Part shown: positions 48,099 through 57,545 of the stretch, piece by piece | Layout of the letters: the number at the start of each line of letters is the position of its first letter | How positions within the stretch are numbered: the first letter of the stretch is position 1 | From: Actinomycetota bacterium | GTDB taxonomy: Bacteria > Actinomycetota > Actinomycetes > Nanopelagicales > Nanopelagicaceae | Length of the DNA stretch: 64,000 nt | Direction: 5' to 3' | Assembly (NCBI GenBank): GCA_026392945.1 | Contig: JAPLBB010000052.1 | Coordinates: 1 to 64,000, forward strand | Position numbers and translations under genes: made by a program | Notes under the pieces: model-generated | Databases searched by the model: none | Told to the model about the DNA's origin: nothing | The model's input: only the letters and a program-made list of their open reading frames with translations

Positions 48099-48489
48099 AC
48101 AAAGTCGGGATTAACTCTTCAACTAGCTTTCGTATTTGTTCCCGAATTGGACGAACATCTGCAACTCCCTGACCAGCTGGATCTTCTAACACCCAATCAA
48201 GATATCGCTTACCAGGAAAAAATGGACAAGCATCCCCACAGCCCATGGTAATTACTACATCTGATTGTTCTACTGCTGAGGTAGTTAATACTTTTGGCTG
48301 TTCATTAGAAATATCTATACCAACCTCTTTAAGTGCTTCAACAACTGCTGGATTAATCGAATCAGCAGGAGCAGAGCCGGCTGATCTAACCTCAACTTTG
48401 TCGCCAGCAAGATGAGTTAAAAATGCTGCAGCCATTTGGGATCTGCCAGCATTGTGAACGCAAACAAAAAGTACAGACGGCTTACTCAT
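48091..48489 (-). CDS. arsC: Arsenate reductase, LMW-phosphatase/thioredoxin-type
   Basis: VLFVCVHNAGRSQMAAAFL (CX5R P-loop), VITMGCGDACPFFPGKRYLDWVLEDPAGQ. Confidence 0.93.
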   Translation of the reverse strand: MSKPSVLFVCVHNAGRSQMAAAFLTHLAGDKVEVRSAGSAPADSINPAVVEALKEVGIDISNEQPKVLTTSAVEQSDVVITMGCGDACPFFPGKRYLDWVLEDPAGQGVADVRPIREQIRKLVEELIPTLFN

Positions 48490-49150
48490 TATCAGTTGAT
48501 CCCTTAGGATTTGTAATTTTCCGCGCAATCAAAAGTCCGATTGCAGCTCCTATGATTTGAGCAATAATAAATGCAAGGATTGATTCTGGTGCGATTCCGG
48601 TTATAGAGGTGGTGAATACTCGGCCAATTGTTATTGCTGGGTTTGCAAACGCGGTACTTGAGGTTAGCAATATTCCACCAAATATCCATAGAGGTACGTA
48701 TAGGGCAACTAGATCATCACGTTTTGGAAACCGCAGAATAATCCACAGTAATACCGCCGTAGCAATTACCTCTGAAACAAATAAATTAGATCCACTACGG
48801 TCAATTATTGAGATATCAAGAACCTTTTGATCAAAAATAAAGTTAGCAGTTGTAGCTCCAGAAATAGCACCCACAATTTGAGCAGGGATATAGAGAAGAG
48901 ATGAATGAGTGTCAATCTTCTTTAGGTAAAGCATGACAAGCGTTACCGCGGGGTTAAAGTGAGAGCCACTAACTTTCATACCAACTCTAATCACGACTGC
49001 TAGCCCGACTGCAGTAGAAATAGCATTAATGAGCAATCTAAGTGCTGAGTCTGATGTTAAATTTGTTGCCATTATTCCAGATCCAACAATTGCAAAAGCT
49101 AATATCGCTGTTCCTAAAAATTCCATTCCAACTGCCCGCTGAATTTTCAC
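48482..49150 (-). CDS. Aquaporin/MIP-family channel (AqpS-like)
   Basis: NPA boxes SGSHFNPAVTL and FANPAITIGR; overlaps arsC start by 8 nt. Confidence 0.9.
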   Translation of the reverse strand: MKIQRAVGMEFLGTAILAFAIVGSGIMATNLTSDSALRLLINAISTAVGLAVVIRVGMKVSGSHFNPAVTLVMLYLKKIDTHSSLLYIPAQIVGAISGATTANFIFDQKVLDISIIDRSGSNLFVSEVIATAVLLWIILRFPKRDDLVALYVPLWIFGGILLTSSTAFANPAITIGRVFTTSITGIAPESILAFIIAQIIGAAIGLLIARKITNPKGSTDNE

Positions 49151-49164
49151 GCTACCCCTTTAAA

Positions 49165-49920
49165 TTAATTAACAACTCTTACTAAAATAGTAAAGGTAGC
49201 CAGGATAAATAGCAGAAAGGCAAAGCCGCGTCTTAGGTGAACAGTTGGTGACTTTGGGGCAAGTTTTGAGGCAAACCTGGAAACAATTACTGCAGATAAT
49301 GCAATAACCGCTGGATATCGCCAATTAATCTCTGGCCAAATTGCTGACTTTGCAAAAAACGCAGTTATGCAATTGAGGGCGATTATTAGTAAGGAGGTGC
49401 CAGCAGCTTTGTTCTGAGGGGTATGAAAAAATAAGACAAGAACTGGAATGGCTATAAATCCGCCACCTATTCCAAATAAGCCAGTTAGCGTTCCAACCAA
49501 TAATGACAAAACAACTAATGCCCAAATTGGCATAGATTTTTCTGGTCGTTCCCTTATTGGCCCCTTTAACATCGAGTAGCCGGCGGCAATTAAGACAAGT
49601 GAAAACCCTAAAAGAATAAGTTGATCAGGAATTTTAGTAACTACTAAGCCAAAGCCAATATTTGTCACTAAGCCAAGTGCCCAGATTATTACTGCCTCTT
49701 TTACTAATACATCTTTACTTTTAAATTTGGGTTCAAGCCCGGCGGCGGCTGCTAGAAAAACTACGGCCAGAGCTGCGGTTGTGGCATGAATTGGTGTGAA
49801 ATCAAACAGGTATAGAAATATTGGGACTGAGACCATTGCGCCGCCTGCACCAATAAATCCTAAAACCGCACCAATAAAGGCGCCGGAGACAAGAGCGGTC
49901 ATGATTAAGTCCAAGCTCAT
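49165..49920 (-). CDS. TauE/SafE-family sulfite/anion exporter
   Basis: GAVLGFIGAGGAMVSVPIFLYLFDFTPIHATTAALAVVF; GLFGIGGGFIAIPVLVLFFHTPQNKAAGTSLLII. Confidence 0.91.
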   Translation of the reverse strand: MSLDLIMTALVSGAFIGAVLGFIGAGGAMVSVPIFLYLFDFTPIHATTAALAVVFLAAAAGLEPKFKSKDVLVKEAVIIWALGLVTNIGFGLVVTKIPDQLILLGFSLVLIAAGYSMLKGPIRERPEKSMPIWALVVLSLLVGTLTGLFGIGGGFIAIPVLVLFFHTPQNKAAGTSLLIIALNCITAFFAKSAIWPEINWRYPAVIALSAVIVSRFASKLAPKSPTVHLRRGFAFLLFILATFTILVRVVN

Positions 49921-49957
49921 AGGTGGATACTTTCACAGTTAATGGGAATTTGGACAT

Positions 49958-49997
49958 AAAAAATCGCCCCGAAGATGAATATTCGGAGGCGATTTTC
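49958..49997 (-). terminator. Terminator for the doxX gene (potentially bidirectional)
   Basis: AAAATCGCCCCGAA ... TTCGG-A-GGCGATTTT long stem with flanking A/T runs. Confidence 0.8.
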
Positions 49998-50008
49998 TAA
50001 ATTACTAA

Positions 50009-50431
50009 TTAGCTAAAGAAAAGAAGTGTTCCTACATTACTTCCGAAATCAGCTCCACCGCGTAATAATGCGAAGATAATTAAAGCTGCGCCAGCTAAGG
50101 ATAAATCCTTGAAAAATGCGATACTTTCATTTTGCTTAGCAGCTGCATCAGTTTCTTTCCAGAATGTATGGAATAGAAATGCAGCTGGAATAAGAAATGC
50201 AGCAATCAGAAGTGCTCCAAGGTCGGCGTAGAAGCCAAGCAATATATAAACTCCACCGATAAGAATCATTAATCCACTTAGGTAAACCGCAGCCCTAGCC
50301 ATTGGAATTTTCTTATATTTGGCATAGCCAGTCATTGCTTCGTTTTTTGTAAAATGAGCGATGCCTGAATTTATGAATATTAGAGCAAATAGCACTCTGC
50401 CTGCGATTAAAGCGATTTCAGTTACTGACAT
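50009..50431 (-). CDS. DoxX family membrane protein
   Basis: ALIAGRVLFALIFINSGIAHFTKNEAMTGYAKYKKIP; four TM helices. Confidence 0.87.
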   Translation of the reverse strand: MSVTEIALIAGRVLFALIFINSGIAHFTKNEAMTGYAKYKKIPMARAAVYLSGLMILIGGVYILLGFYADLGALLIAAFLIPAAFLFHTFWKETDAAAKQNESIAFFKDLSLAGAALIIFALLRGGADFGSNVGTLLFFS

Positions 50432-50569
50432 TTATTGTCCTTACTATTTTCATGACCAATTTGGCCGCTTGGAAAGATTAGGGGCTACTGTCAGGTATAT
50501 AAACTAACCTTATGGGTGTGTTCAATGAAATTACTAGAAATTACTTATTTGTAAGCGTGGGCAACTTTT

Positions 50570-51748
50570 ATGAGTGAGAATATTGCAACCATTTTGCATG
50601 TAGATATGGATGCTTTCTATGCATCTGTTGAAGAGCGTGATGATCCAAAATTAAAAGGAAAAGCAGTTGTTGTCGGCGTTGGCAAGCGTGGTGTTGTTTC
50701 TGCGGCAAATTATGAAGCAAGAAAATTTGGCATCAGAGCTGCAATGCCAATCTATAAAGCAAAGGCATTAGCACCCCATGCAGTTTTCATTGCACCAAAT
50801 ATGGCGAGATACGCGGAGGTATCTGAACAGGTGATGGCGATATTTAGGGATGTAACACCACAAGTTGAACCAATCTCATTAGATGAAGCTTTCTTAGATG
50901 TAACTGGAGCAAGGCGGCTATTGGGAAGTGGCATAGAGATAGCAGATCAAATACGAAAGCGAGTAGAGAAAGATTTAGGAATTACTTGTTCGGTAGGAAT
51001 TGCACATAATAAATTTATTGCCAAAATTGCATCCGGCCGTTGCAAACCTAATGGGGTATTAGAGGTAGATCCCGAGAAGATGTTGGAGTTTCTGCATCCG
51101 TTGGCCGCAAATGAGATTTGGGGAGTAGGCCCAAAGACAAATGAGCTGTTGGAAAAAATGGGTTTATTTACAATTGCTGACATTGCAAATACACCACGAA
51201 GTACGTTGATAAGAGTTTTAGGTCAAGCAAGCGGTGCCTCTTTATACGAGCTTGCCTGGGGTCGAGATTACCGCGATGTGATTACCGAACATGCTGAAAA
51301 AAGCATTAGCGCATCTCAAACTTTTGATGTTGATCTCTACCAACCAGAGGAAATTTTGAAAGAGTTTTTAAGGTTAACGGAAAAAAGTGCAGATCGAATG
51401 CGCGCAAAAGGATTAGCTGCAAGCACAATTTCGATCAAGGTGAGATTCGCAGATTTTAAAACTATTTCAAGATCTAAATCATTAGATTTACCAACGACTG
51501 GAACCCAGGAAATTTTTGAGGTAGCAAAATCTCTTTATCTAGGCCTTGAATTAGATCGAGTACTCGTTAGGTTAGTTGGCGTCTCGTTGGATTCACTAGT
51601 AGAAAATGATGATGTGACGCAGATGGTATTAGGCGAGCGCATCAGCAGTTGGCAGCAAGCAGACCGCGCAATTGATCGGGTTAAAGCCAAGTTTGGCAGC
51701 GGCAGCCTGCGCCCGGCCCGCTTGGTAGATGACAAAGATGGGGATTAA
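50570..51748 (+). CDS. dinB: DNA polymerase IV
   Basis: ILHVDMDAFYASVEERDDP, VVSAANYEARKFGIRAAMP, ISLDEAFLDVTGARRLLG, SVGIAHNKFIAKIAS. Confidence 0.96.
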   Translation: MSENIATILHVDMDAFYASVEERDDPKLKGKAVVVGVGKRGVVSAANYEARKFGIRAAMPIYKAKALAPHAVFIAPNMARYAEVSEQVMAIFRDVTPQVEPISLDEAFLDVTGARRLLGSGIEIADQIRKRVEKDLGITCSVGIAHNKFIAKIASGRCKPNGVLEVDPEKMLEFLHPLAANEIWGVGPKTNELLEKMGLFTIADIANTPRSTLIRVLGQASGASLYELAWGRDYRDVITEHAEKSISASQTFDVDLYQPEEILKEFLRLTEKSADRMRAKGLAASTISIKVRFADFKTISRSKSLDLPTTGTQEIFEVAKSLYLGLELDRVLVRLVGVSLDSLVENDDVTQMVLGERISSWQQADRAIDRVKAKFGSGSLRPARLVDDKDGD

Positions 51749-51793
51749 AGGCTAAAAGTTTTAAAAATGTGACAAGTGCTCTATATTTAGAAT

Positions 51794-52138
51794 ATGGACC
51801 TTTCAGATCATGAACGCAAGCTCCTGGCAGAGATGGAGGCTGCGCTAGAACAAGAAGATCCAAAGCTGCTTTCAACCTTAACTGGCAAAGCTCGCACTCG
51901 CCAAGGCTCAAGGGCGCTATTAGGTTTTTCAATCTTAGTAGTAGGCCTGTTGGTTTTAATTAGCGGACTTATCGCAAAAGCCACCGTTGTTGGCGTTATT
52001 GCCTTCCTAATCTCATTAACCGGAGTGATCCTAATAATCACCAATATCTCAGTTAAATCTGCGCCAAAGCGGGCTAAGCGAGCTGGCTGGGGAAGCGGTT
52101 TGGAGGAGAGGTGGGATCGACGTAATAATGAAAACTAA
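51794..52138 (+). CDS. DUF3040 family membrane protein
   Basis: MDLSDHERKLLAEMEAALEQEDPKL followed by two TM segments; upstream of mraZ as in other actinobacteria. Confidence 0.85.
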   Translation: MDLSDHERKLLAEMEAALEQEDPKLLSTLTGKARTRQGSRALLGFSILVVGLLVLISGLIAKATVVGVIAFLISLTGVILIITNISVKSAPKRAKRAGWGSGLEERWDRRNNEN

Positions 52139-52159
52139 GTAGCTACCTGCCCCCATTCA

Positions 52160-52183
52160 CCACCCAAGCTGGGTGGTTTTTTT
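52160..52183 (+). terminator. Rho-independent terminator downstream of the DUF3040 gene
   Basis: CCACCCA-AGC-TGGGTGG followed by TTTTTTT. Confidence 0.88.
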
Positions 52184-52246
52184 ATGCCATTTTTATCCCA
52201 ATTCCAGCGTGGAGGGCGGGGGAGGGCAAATGGGTGTTTGGGGTTG

Positions 52247-52276
52247 AAAGTGGGTAAAAAGGGAGTAAAGTGGTGA
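52247..52276 (+). promoter_or_regulatory. MraZ-box-like repeats upstream of mraZ
   Basis: AAAGTGGGTA-AAAAGGGAGT-AAAGTGGTGA: two AAAGTGG copies 20 nt apart with a degenerate copy at 10 nt. Confidence 0.55.
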
Positions 52277-52311
52277 CCTGGCCTATTGTCTAAGCGGGGG
52301 AGGTGCCAACA

Positions 52312-52743
52312 ATGTTTCTGGGCACCCATGAACCAAAGCTGGATGAAAAGGGCCGTTTAATTTTGCCAGCCCGCTTTAGAGATGAATTAGCAGATGGCTT
52401 AGTAATTACTAAAGGACAAGAGCACTGTCTATATGTTTTTCCAGCCTCTGAGTTTGCTTTAATAACTGAGAGATTGCGCCAAGCGTCAGTTACGCAAAAA
52501 AATTCTCGTGATTATTTAAGAGTTATGTTTGCCGGCGCTCATGATGAGGTGCCAGATAACCAAGGCCGCGTAACTATTCCAACTGGTCTTAGAACATATG
52601 CAACTTTAGAAAAGAACTGCGTAGTAATTGGCGCCAATACCAGATTAGAAATTTGGGATTCAACTGCTTGGAATAAATATTTAGCAGACCGGGAAAAAAC
52701 ATTTGCTGATGTTTCCGAGGAGGTGCTACCTGGATTGTTTTAA
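52312..52743 (+). CDS. mraZ: Division/cell wall cluster transcriptional repressor MraZ
   Basis: [26 protein letters not shown] and second AbrB-like repeat [17 protein letters not shown]. Confidence 0.96.
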   Translation: MFLGTHEPKLDEKGRLILPARFRDELADGLVITKGQEHCLYVFPASEFALITERLRQASVTQKNSRDYLRVMFAGAHDEVPDNQGRVTIPTGLRTYATLEKNCVVIGANTRLEIWDSTAWNKYLADREKTFADVSEEVLPGLF

Positions 52744-52764
52744 ATCCAATCAAATATCAATTTA

Positions 52765-52849
52765 GGCCACCGCCACTCATAACTATTCGCGGCGCCACTT
52801 CCCCGGTGCCGCGCGTTATTTATCGAAGATCCGTCGAGCGGCGGTGACC
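52765..52849 (+). ncRNA. Structured RNA element between mraZ and rsmH, candidate mraW RNA motif
   Basis: Inner hairpin CGCGGCGCC (52788-52796) / GGTGCCGCG (52805-52813); outer helix GGCCACCGCC (52765-52774) / GGCGGTGACC (52840-52849), one mismatch; GC-rich in an AT-rich genome. Confidence 0.65.
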
Positions 52850-52937
52850 TAAGTAGATATCTGAGGTAGCAGTAAGAAAAAAGCAGTATCAGTAAGAAAT
52901 AGAAAGAGAAGCAGAAATAGATAGAGGGGGAGAGCAG

Positions 52938-53891
52938 ATGAGTGCAGAGATCGCACACATACCAGTCGCACTTGCGCGCTGCGTTGATCTTCTTACCCCA
53001 GCAATTGTTAATAAGAGTAAGCCATATTTAATTGATGCCACATTAGGACTAGGTGGTCATGCAAAAGCTTTCTTAACTACTTTTCCAAACTTACAATTAA
53101 TCGGATTTGATCGAGATAGTAAAGCACTTGAGATTGCCGCCGCAGGCCTTTCCCAATTTTCAGATCGCACCCACTTTTTTCACAATACCTACGATGAGAT
53201 TGATTCAATCTTAAATCAACTTGGAATTACTGCCGTAGATGCGATTCTCTTTGATTTAGGGGTCTCATCGATGCAGCTAGATCAAGCAGATCGTGGTTTT
53301 TCTTACTCACAAGATGCCCCACTAGATATGCGGATGGATCAGAGCGCGCAGCTAACTGCTGAGATTGTCTTAAACACATATAACCATGGTGAGTTAGCAA
53401 AGATCTTGCAAAATTATGGTGAAGAAAAGTTTGCCAGCAAGATTGCCGAAAATATTATTAAAGCCCGCAGTAGTGGCAGGTTAAAGAGCACTAAGGATTT
53501 GGCTGAGATTGTTAAGGAATCAATCCCAGCACCAGCAAGGCGTACCGGTGGAAATCCAGCTAAGCGAACCTTCCAAGCACTTCGGATTGAGGTTAATCAA
53601 GAGCTAGCGGTATTAGAGCGAGCAATCCCAGCAGCATTATCTGCCTTAAGTGTGGGCGGACGGTTAGTAGTGATGAGCTATCAATCACTTGAAGACCGGA
53701 TAGTTAAGAGCCACTTTGCCCAAGCGACAAAATCAAACACTCCACTAGGACTTCCGGTAGATCTACCTAACTCAGCGGCTAGTTACAAGTTACTTATTTC
53801 TAGTAGTCAAGCAGCTGATGAGAGTGAGCAGTTAAGTAACCCAAGATCACAATCAATGAGGCTTCGGGCGATTGAACGGGTGGCTGCCTAA
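52938..53891 (+). CDS. rsmH: 16S rRNA (cytosine(1402)-N(4))-methyltransferase RsmH
   Basis: DATLGLGGHAKAFL, ILFDLGVSSMQLDQADRGFSYSQDAPLDMRMD, RRTGGNPAKRTFQALRIEVNQEL. Confidence 0.97.
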   Translation: MSAEIAHIPVALARCVDLLTPAIVNKSKPYLIDATLGLGGHAKAFLTTFPNLQLIGFDRDSKALEIAAAGLSQFSDRTHFFHNTYDEIDSILNQLGITAVDAILFDLGVSSMQLDQADRGFSYSQDAPLDMRMDQSAQLTAEIVLNTYNHGELAKILQNYGEEKFASKIAENIIKARSSGRLKSTKDLAEIVKESIPAPARRTGGNPAKRTFQALRIEVNQELAVLERAIPAALSALSVGGRLVVMSYQSLEDRIVKSHFAQATKSNTPLGLPVDLPNSAASYKLLISSSQAADESEQLSNPRSQSMRLRAIERVAA

Positions 53892-54274
53892 TGGCGATAT
53901 TTGAATTAGCACCGGCCCTTGAGATCTCACGCAAAATTGTCAGAGAGCAAGCGAATAAAGCTGTACTTCGGTTGGTGCCAGATATTAAGCAAGGCGCAGT
54001 CGCGCCAGATCGCACCTTTGGTATTTTCCTAGGAGCAATCTTCACCGTTGGCTTACTTGCGCTATTGGTTATTAATACTGCGCTCGCCCAAGATGCATTT
54101 GTTCTTAAAGATCTAAAGCAACAGGCCCAAGTTTTAACCGACCAACGAGAAGCAATTTTGCGTGAGGTTGCCCAAAAATCCTCACCAGATCAGCTGGCAC
54201 AAAATGCGGCCAACCTTGGCATGGTGGCATCTACTAATCCGCGATTCCTAGATATGTCAGTAGGTAACAAATGA
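53891..54274 (+). CDS. FtsL-like/septum formation initiator family protein
   Basis: Single TM plus short coiled coil between rsmH and ftsI. Confidence 0.8.
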   Translation: MAIFELAPALEISRKIVREQANKAVLRLVPDIKQGAVAPDRTFGIFLGAIFTVGLLALLVINTALAQDAFVLKDLKQQAQVLTDQREAILREVAQKSSPDQLAQNAANLGMVASTNPRFLDMSVGNK

Positions 54275-56082
54275 ATCAGCAACAATTAGTCCAGGATCGA
54301 ATTCGTAAAGTTGTAGCTATTGTAATTGTAATTTTCCTGCTTTTCGGTTTACGGTTAATTGATATTCAAGCAATCCGGGCAAAGGGCTTTGTGGATCGCG
54401 CTGATAATGAGTTAAGCAAATCTGCAACTCTATTGGCCCCTAGAGGTACTATCTTTGATATCAATGGAGTCGAGTTAGCTCGCAGTATTTCAGCAATAAA
54501 TATTGCAGTGGATCAAACAGTAGTTAATGACCCAATTACCGCAGCAAAAATCGTGGCCCCGATTCTGGGAATGACTACTAGTCAATTGCTACCAGATCTA
54601 ACAGGAGAGCGCCGATATGTATTAATTGCAAAAGACATTACGCCGGCAAAATGGCGTGAAGTGAATTTAGCAATTGAAAGTTATAACACTGAAGTGTTAA
54701 AGAGCAAAGATGGAATAAGTAAGCGAATCGGCGGGTTTGTACCGGAGCGAAGTTATATTAGAGATTATCCAAGTGGCGCAATTACCTCATCACTAATTGG
54801 AATTATTAATGATCAAGGTACAGGTGCTGCTGGTATCGAAAGCAGTTTAAATGGATTACTTTCTGGTGTTAATGGTAAATATATATATGCAAATGGTCGC
54901 GGAAATATTATTCCCGGATCAGAGCAGGTAAGTGTGGAAGCAAAATCTGGTACCAGTATTCGGCTAACCATTGATCGAGATGTTCAATGGGTCGCACAAA
55001 ATGCCATCAGCCAAGCTGTTGCATCATCAAGGGCTAAATCTGGAACGGTAATTGTGATGGACCCTAAAACAGGAGCAATTTTGGCACAAGCAAGTGCACC
55101 GACATTTGATCCAAACTCAAATTCGATCACGCAAGAGAAACTTAAAAACCCAGCTGTGCAAGAGGTTTATGAACCAGGATCTACTGGCAAGGTAATCACG
55201 GTTGCTGCAGCGATGCAGGAAGGGCTGGTTTCACCAGATACGGTGTTTACTATCCCTTACTCAATGAAAGTTTCAGATGGTGTTTTTAGTGATCATGAAA
55301 AACATCCAACTCAAAGATTAACCACTACAGGTTTGTTGGCTGTTTCAAGCAATACAGGTTCAATTCAAATCGGGCAGAAACTAGGAAAAGATAATCTTTA
55401 TGATTACCTACGGAAGTTTGGAATTGGTGAAAGTACTGACTCGAAGTTGCCGGGTGAATCAGTTGGAATTCTTCATCCAGTTAAAGATTGGTCTGGCACA
55501 TCACTTCCTACCATTTCATTTGGTCAGGGATATTCAGTAACTGCAATACAAGCAACATCAGTATTTGCGACAATTGCAAATGATGGCGTGCGCGTTAAAC
55601 CTTCAATCTTGGCTGGTGTAGTTGATGAGAGTGGAAAGTACACACCTGCGAAACCAAATGAATCTATAAAGGTATTAAGTGCTGAAACTGCGATAAATCT
55701 TCGGGCAATGATGGAGAGCGTTGTTTCTAAAGATGGAACTGCCCCAACTGCAGCTATTCCTGGCTATCGAGTTGCTGGTAAAACTGGAACAGCAATGCGC
55801 TACAACACTTCCTGCAGCTGCTACAGCGGATATACCGCGTCATTTATTGGTTTTGCTCCAGCTGATCAACCAAAGTACGTAGTTAGTGTGACCATTCAAG
55901 ATCCGCAAGGACTTCATTGGGGTGGCGCTCTTGCTGGCCCAGTGTTTAAAAAAGTAATGAGTTTTGTTCTGCAAAATGAACGCATTAAACCTACGCCAAC
56001 CGCTGATACTTTTTTCTCCCTAACTGAAGCGGCACTAAAGTCTCCAAAACAAAGCATCAAAAAGAGTGAGCCAAAATTATGA
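54271..56082 (+). CDS. ftsI: Peptidoglycan D,D-transpeptidase FtsI (PBP3/PbpB)
   Basis: APRGTIFDINGVELA, transpeptidase motifs STGK (EPGSTGKVITVAAAMQ), SSN, KTGTA. Confidence 0.95.
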   Translation: MNQQQLVQDRIRKVVAIVIVIFLLFGLRLIDIQAIRAKGFVDRADNELSKSATLLAPRGTIFDINGVELARSISAINIAVDQTVVNDPITAAKIVAPILGMTTSQLLPDLTGERRYVLIAKDITPAKWREVNLAIESYNTEVLKSKDGISKRIGGFVPERSYIRDYPSGAITSSLIGIINDQGTGAAGIESSLNGLLSGVNGKYIYANGRGNIIPGSEQVSVEAKSGTSIRLTIDRDVQWVAQNAISQAVASSRAKSGTVIVMDPKTGAILAQASAPTFDPNSNSITQEKLKNPAVQEVYEPGSTGKVITVAAAMQEGLVSPDTVFTIPYSMKVSDGVFSDHEKHPTQRLTTTGLLAVSSNTGSIQIGQKLGKDNLYDYLRKFGIGESTDSKLPGESVGILHPVKDWSGTSLPTISFGQGYSVTAIQATSVFATIANDGVRVKPSILAGVVDESGKYTPAKPNESIKVLSAETAINLRAMMESVVSKDGTAPTAAIPGYRVAGKTGTAMRYNTSCSCYSGYTASFIGFAPADQPKYVVSVTIQDPQGLHWGGALAGPVFKKVMSFVLQNERIKPTPTADTFFSLTEAALKSPKQSIKKSEPKL

Positions 56083-57545
56083 GCAGCCGCCCAGTAAAAT
56101 TCGATAAAAAGGCGTTATCAAGCTTTGATCAGAAGTTGTTTAATACAGATGTAGAAGTTTCTGGAGTTTCCATTAATGCCGCTGAGGTAAAAAGCGGAGA
56201 TTTATTTATAGCTCTTCCTGGAGCAAAAACTCATGGTATTAATTTTATCGATGAAGCAATTTCCAATGGCGCAGTCGCCGTTCTAAGTGATAGAAAAATA
56301 GATTGCTCAATCCCAGTTTTTATAGATCAAACACCAAGAAATTTAGTGGGCCCGATTTCCGATTGGTTATACAACAACCCATTTAGCCAGTTAGTTGCGG
56401 CAGGAATAACCGGAACAAATGGGAAAACAACCACAACTAATTTAGTCAAACAGTTTTGGGATCTTAACGGTATTCATTCTGGGTTAATTGGAACACTTGG
56501 CGTTGAGATTGGAGTGGAAAAGATTGCTGGGGTTCGAACCACGCCAGAGGCGGATGAATTACAGGCACTTGCCGCCGTGATGGTTGAGCGCGGCAGTACT
56601 CATCTAGCAATGGAGGTCAGTAGCATTGCCATTGATCAATCTCGGGTAAGTGGTGCTAAGTACAAAGTAGTGGCTTTTTCAAATTTAACTCAAGACCATT
56701 TGGATTACCACAAAAGTATGGATGAATATTTCAACGCAAAAGCAAAGCTTTTTACCTCCGAGTATGCGCAAAATACCTTGATCAATATCGATAATTCTTA
56801 TGGCAAGAAGCTTTTCGAAATATGTAAAATAACTAAGAAGTCAGTATCCCGGAATGATAAGAACGCTGATTGGCACTACAGTAAAATTGAATCACAAAGT
56901 GATGGCTATAAGGTTGAGATTTCTGACAAAAATGGAAAAGTAATCAGTGGCAATTTTCCACTAATTGGTGAACACAATTTAGATAATCTTTTGTTAGCAA
57001 TTGCTGTGGTCAGCATTTGTGGTCTTACAAATACTCAGATCTCTAATGCAATTAATAAATTAAAAAGTGTGCCGGGTAGATTAGAAATAATCTCAGCCGG
57101 TCAACCATTTTCAGCTATTGTCGATTATGCCCACACGCCAGATGCAGTGAGTAGAGTTTTAAACAGTGTGAAATCTTTTACATCTGGTCGAGTAATCGGG
57201 ATATTAGGTTGCGGCGGAGACAGAGATAAAAGTAAGCGCTCACCAATGGGCCAGGCACTTTTTGCTGGAAGTGAACTAGCAATTTTTACTAGTGATAATC
57301 CGCGCAGTGAGAAGGCAGAAGAGATCCTTAAGGATATGACTGGCGGAATAAATCTTGGTGAAAAAGGATTTGTTCTAACTGATCGAAAAGATGCAATTAA
57401 TTTCGCAGTAAAAATGGCTAAATCTGGAGATTGCATATTGTTGTTGGGTAAGGGACATGAAAGTGGGCAAGAGATTAATGGTGTTGTAACACCTTTTGAT
57501 GATCGAGTTGAGCTGCTAAGTTCAATCCGGCAGGCGGCTAAATAA
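56079..57545 (+). CDS. murE: UDP-N-acetylmuramoyl-tripeptide synthetase MurE
   Basis: GITGTNGKTTTTNLV, VAFSNLTQDHLDYHKSMDEYF, TSDNPRSEKAEEI. Confidence 0.95.
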   Translation: MSSRPVKFDKKALSSFDQKLFNTDVEVSGVSINAAEVKSGDLFIALPGAKTHGINFIDEAISNGAVAVLSDRKIDCSIPVFIDQTPRNLVGPISDWLYNNPFSQLVAAGITGTNGKTTTTNLVKQFWDLNGIHSGLIGTLGVEIGVEKIAGVRTTPEADELQALAAVMVERGSTHLAMEVSSIAIDQSRVSGAKYKVVAFSNLTQDHLDYHKSMDEYFNAKAKLFTSEYAQNTLINIDNSYGKKLFEICKITKKSVSRNDKNADWHYSKIESQSDGYKVEISDKNGKVISGNFPLIGEHNLDNLLLAIAVVSICGLTNTQISNAINKLKSVPGRLEIISAGQPFSAIVDYAHTPDAVSRVLNSVKSFTSGRVIGILGCGGDRDKSKRSPMGQALFAGSELAIFTSDNPRSEKAEEILKDMTGGINLGEKGFVLTDRKDAINFAVKMAKSGDCILLLGKGHESGQEINGVVTPFDDRVELLSSIRQAAK

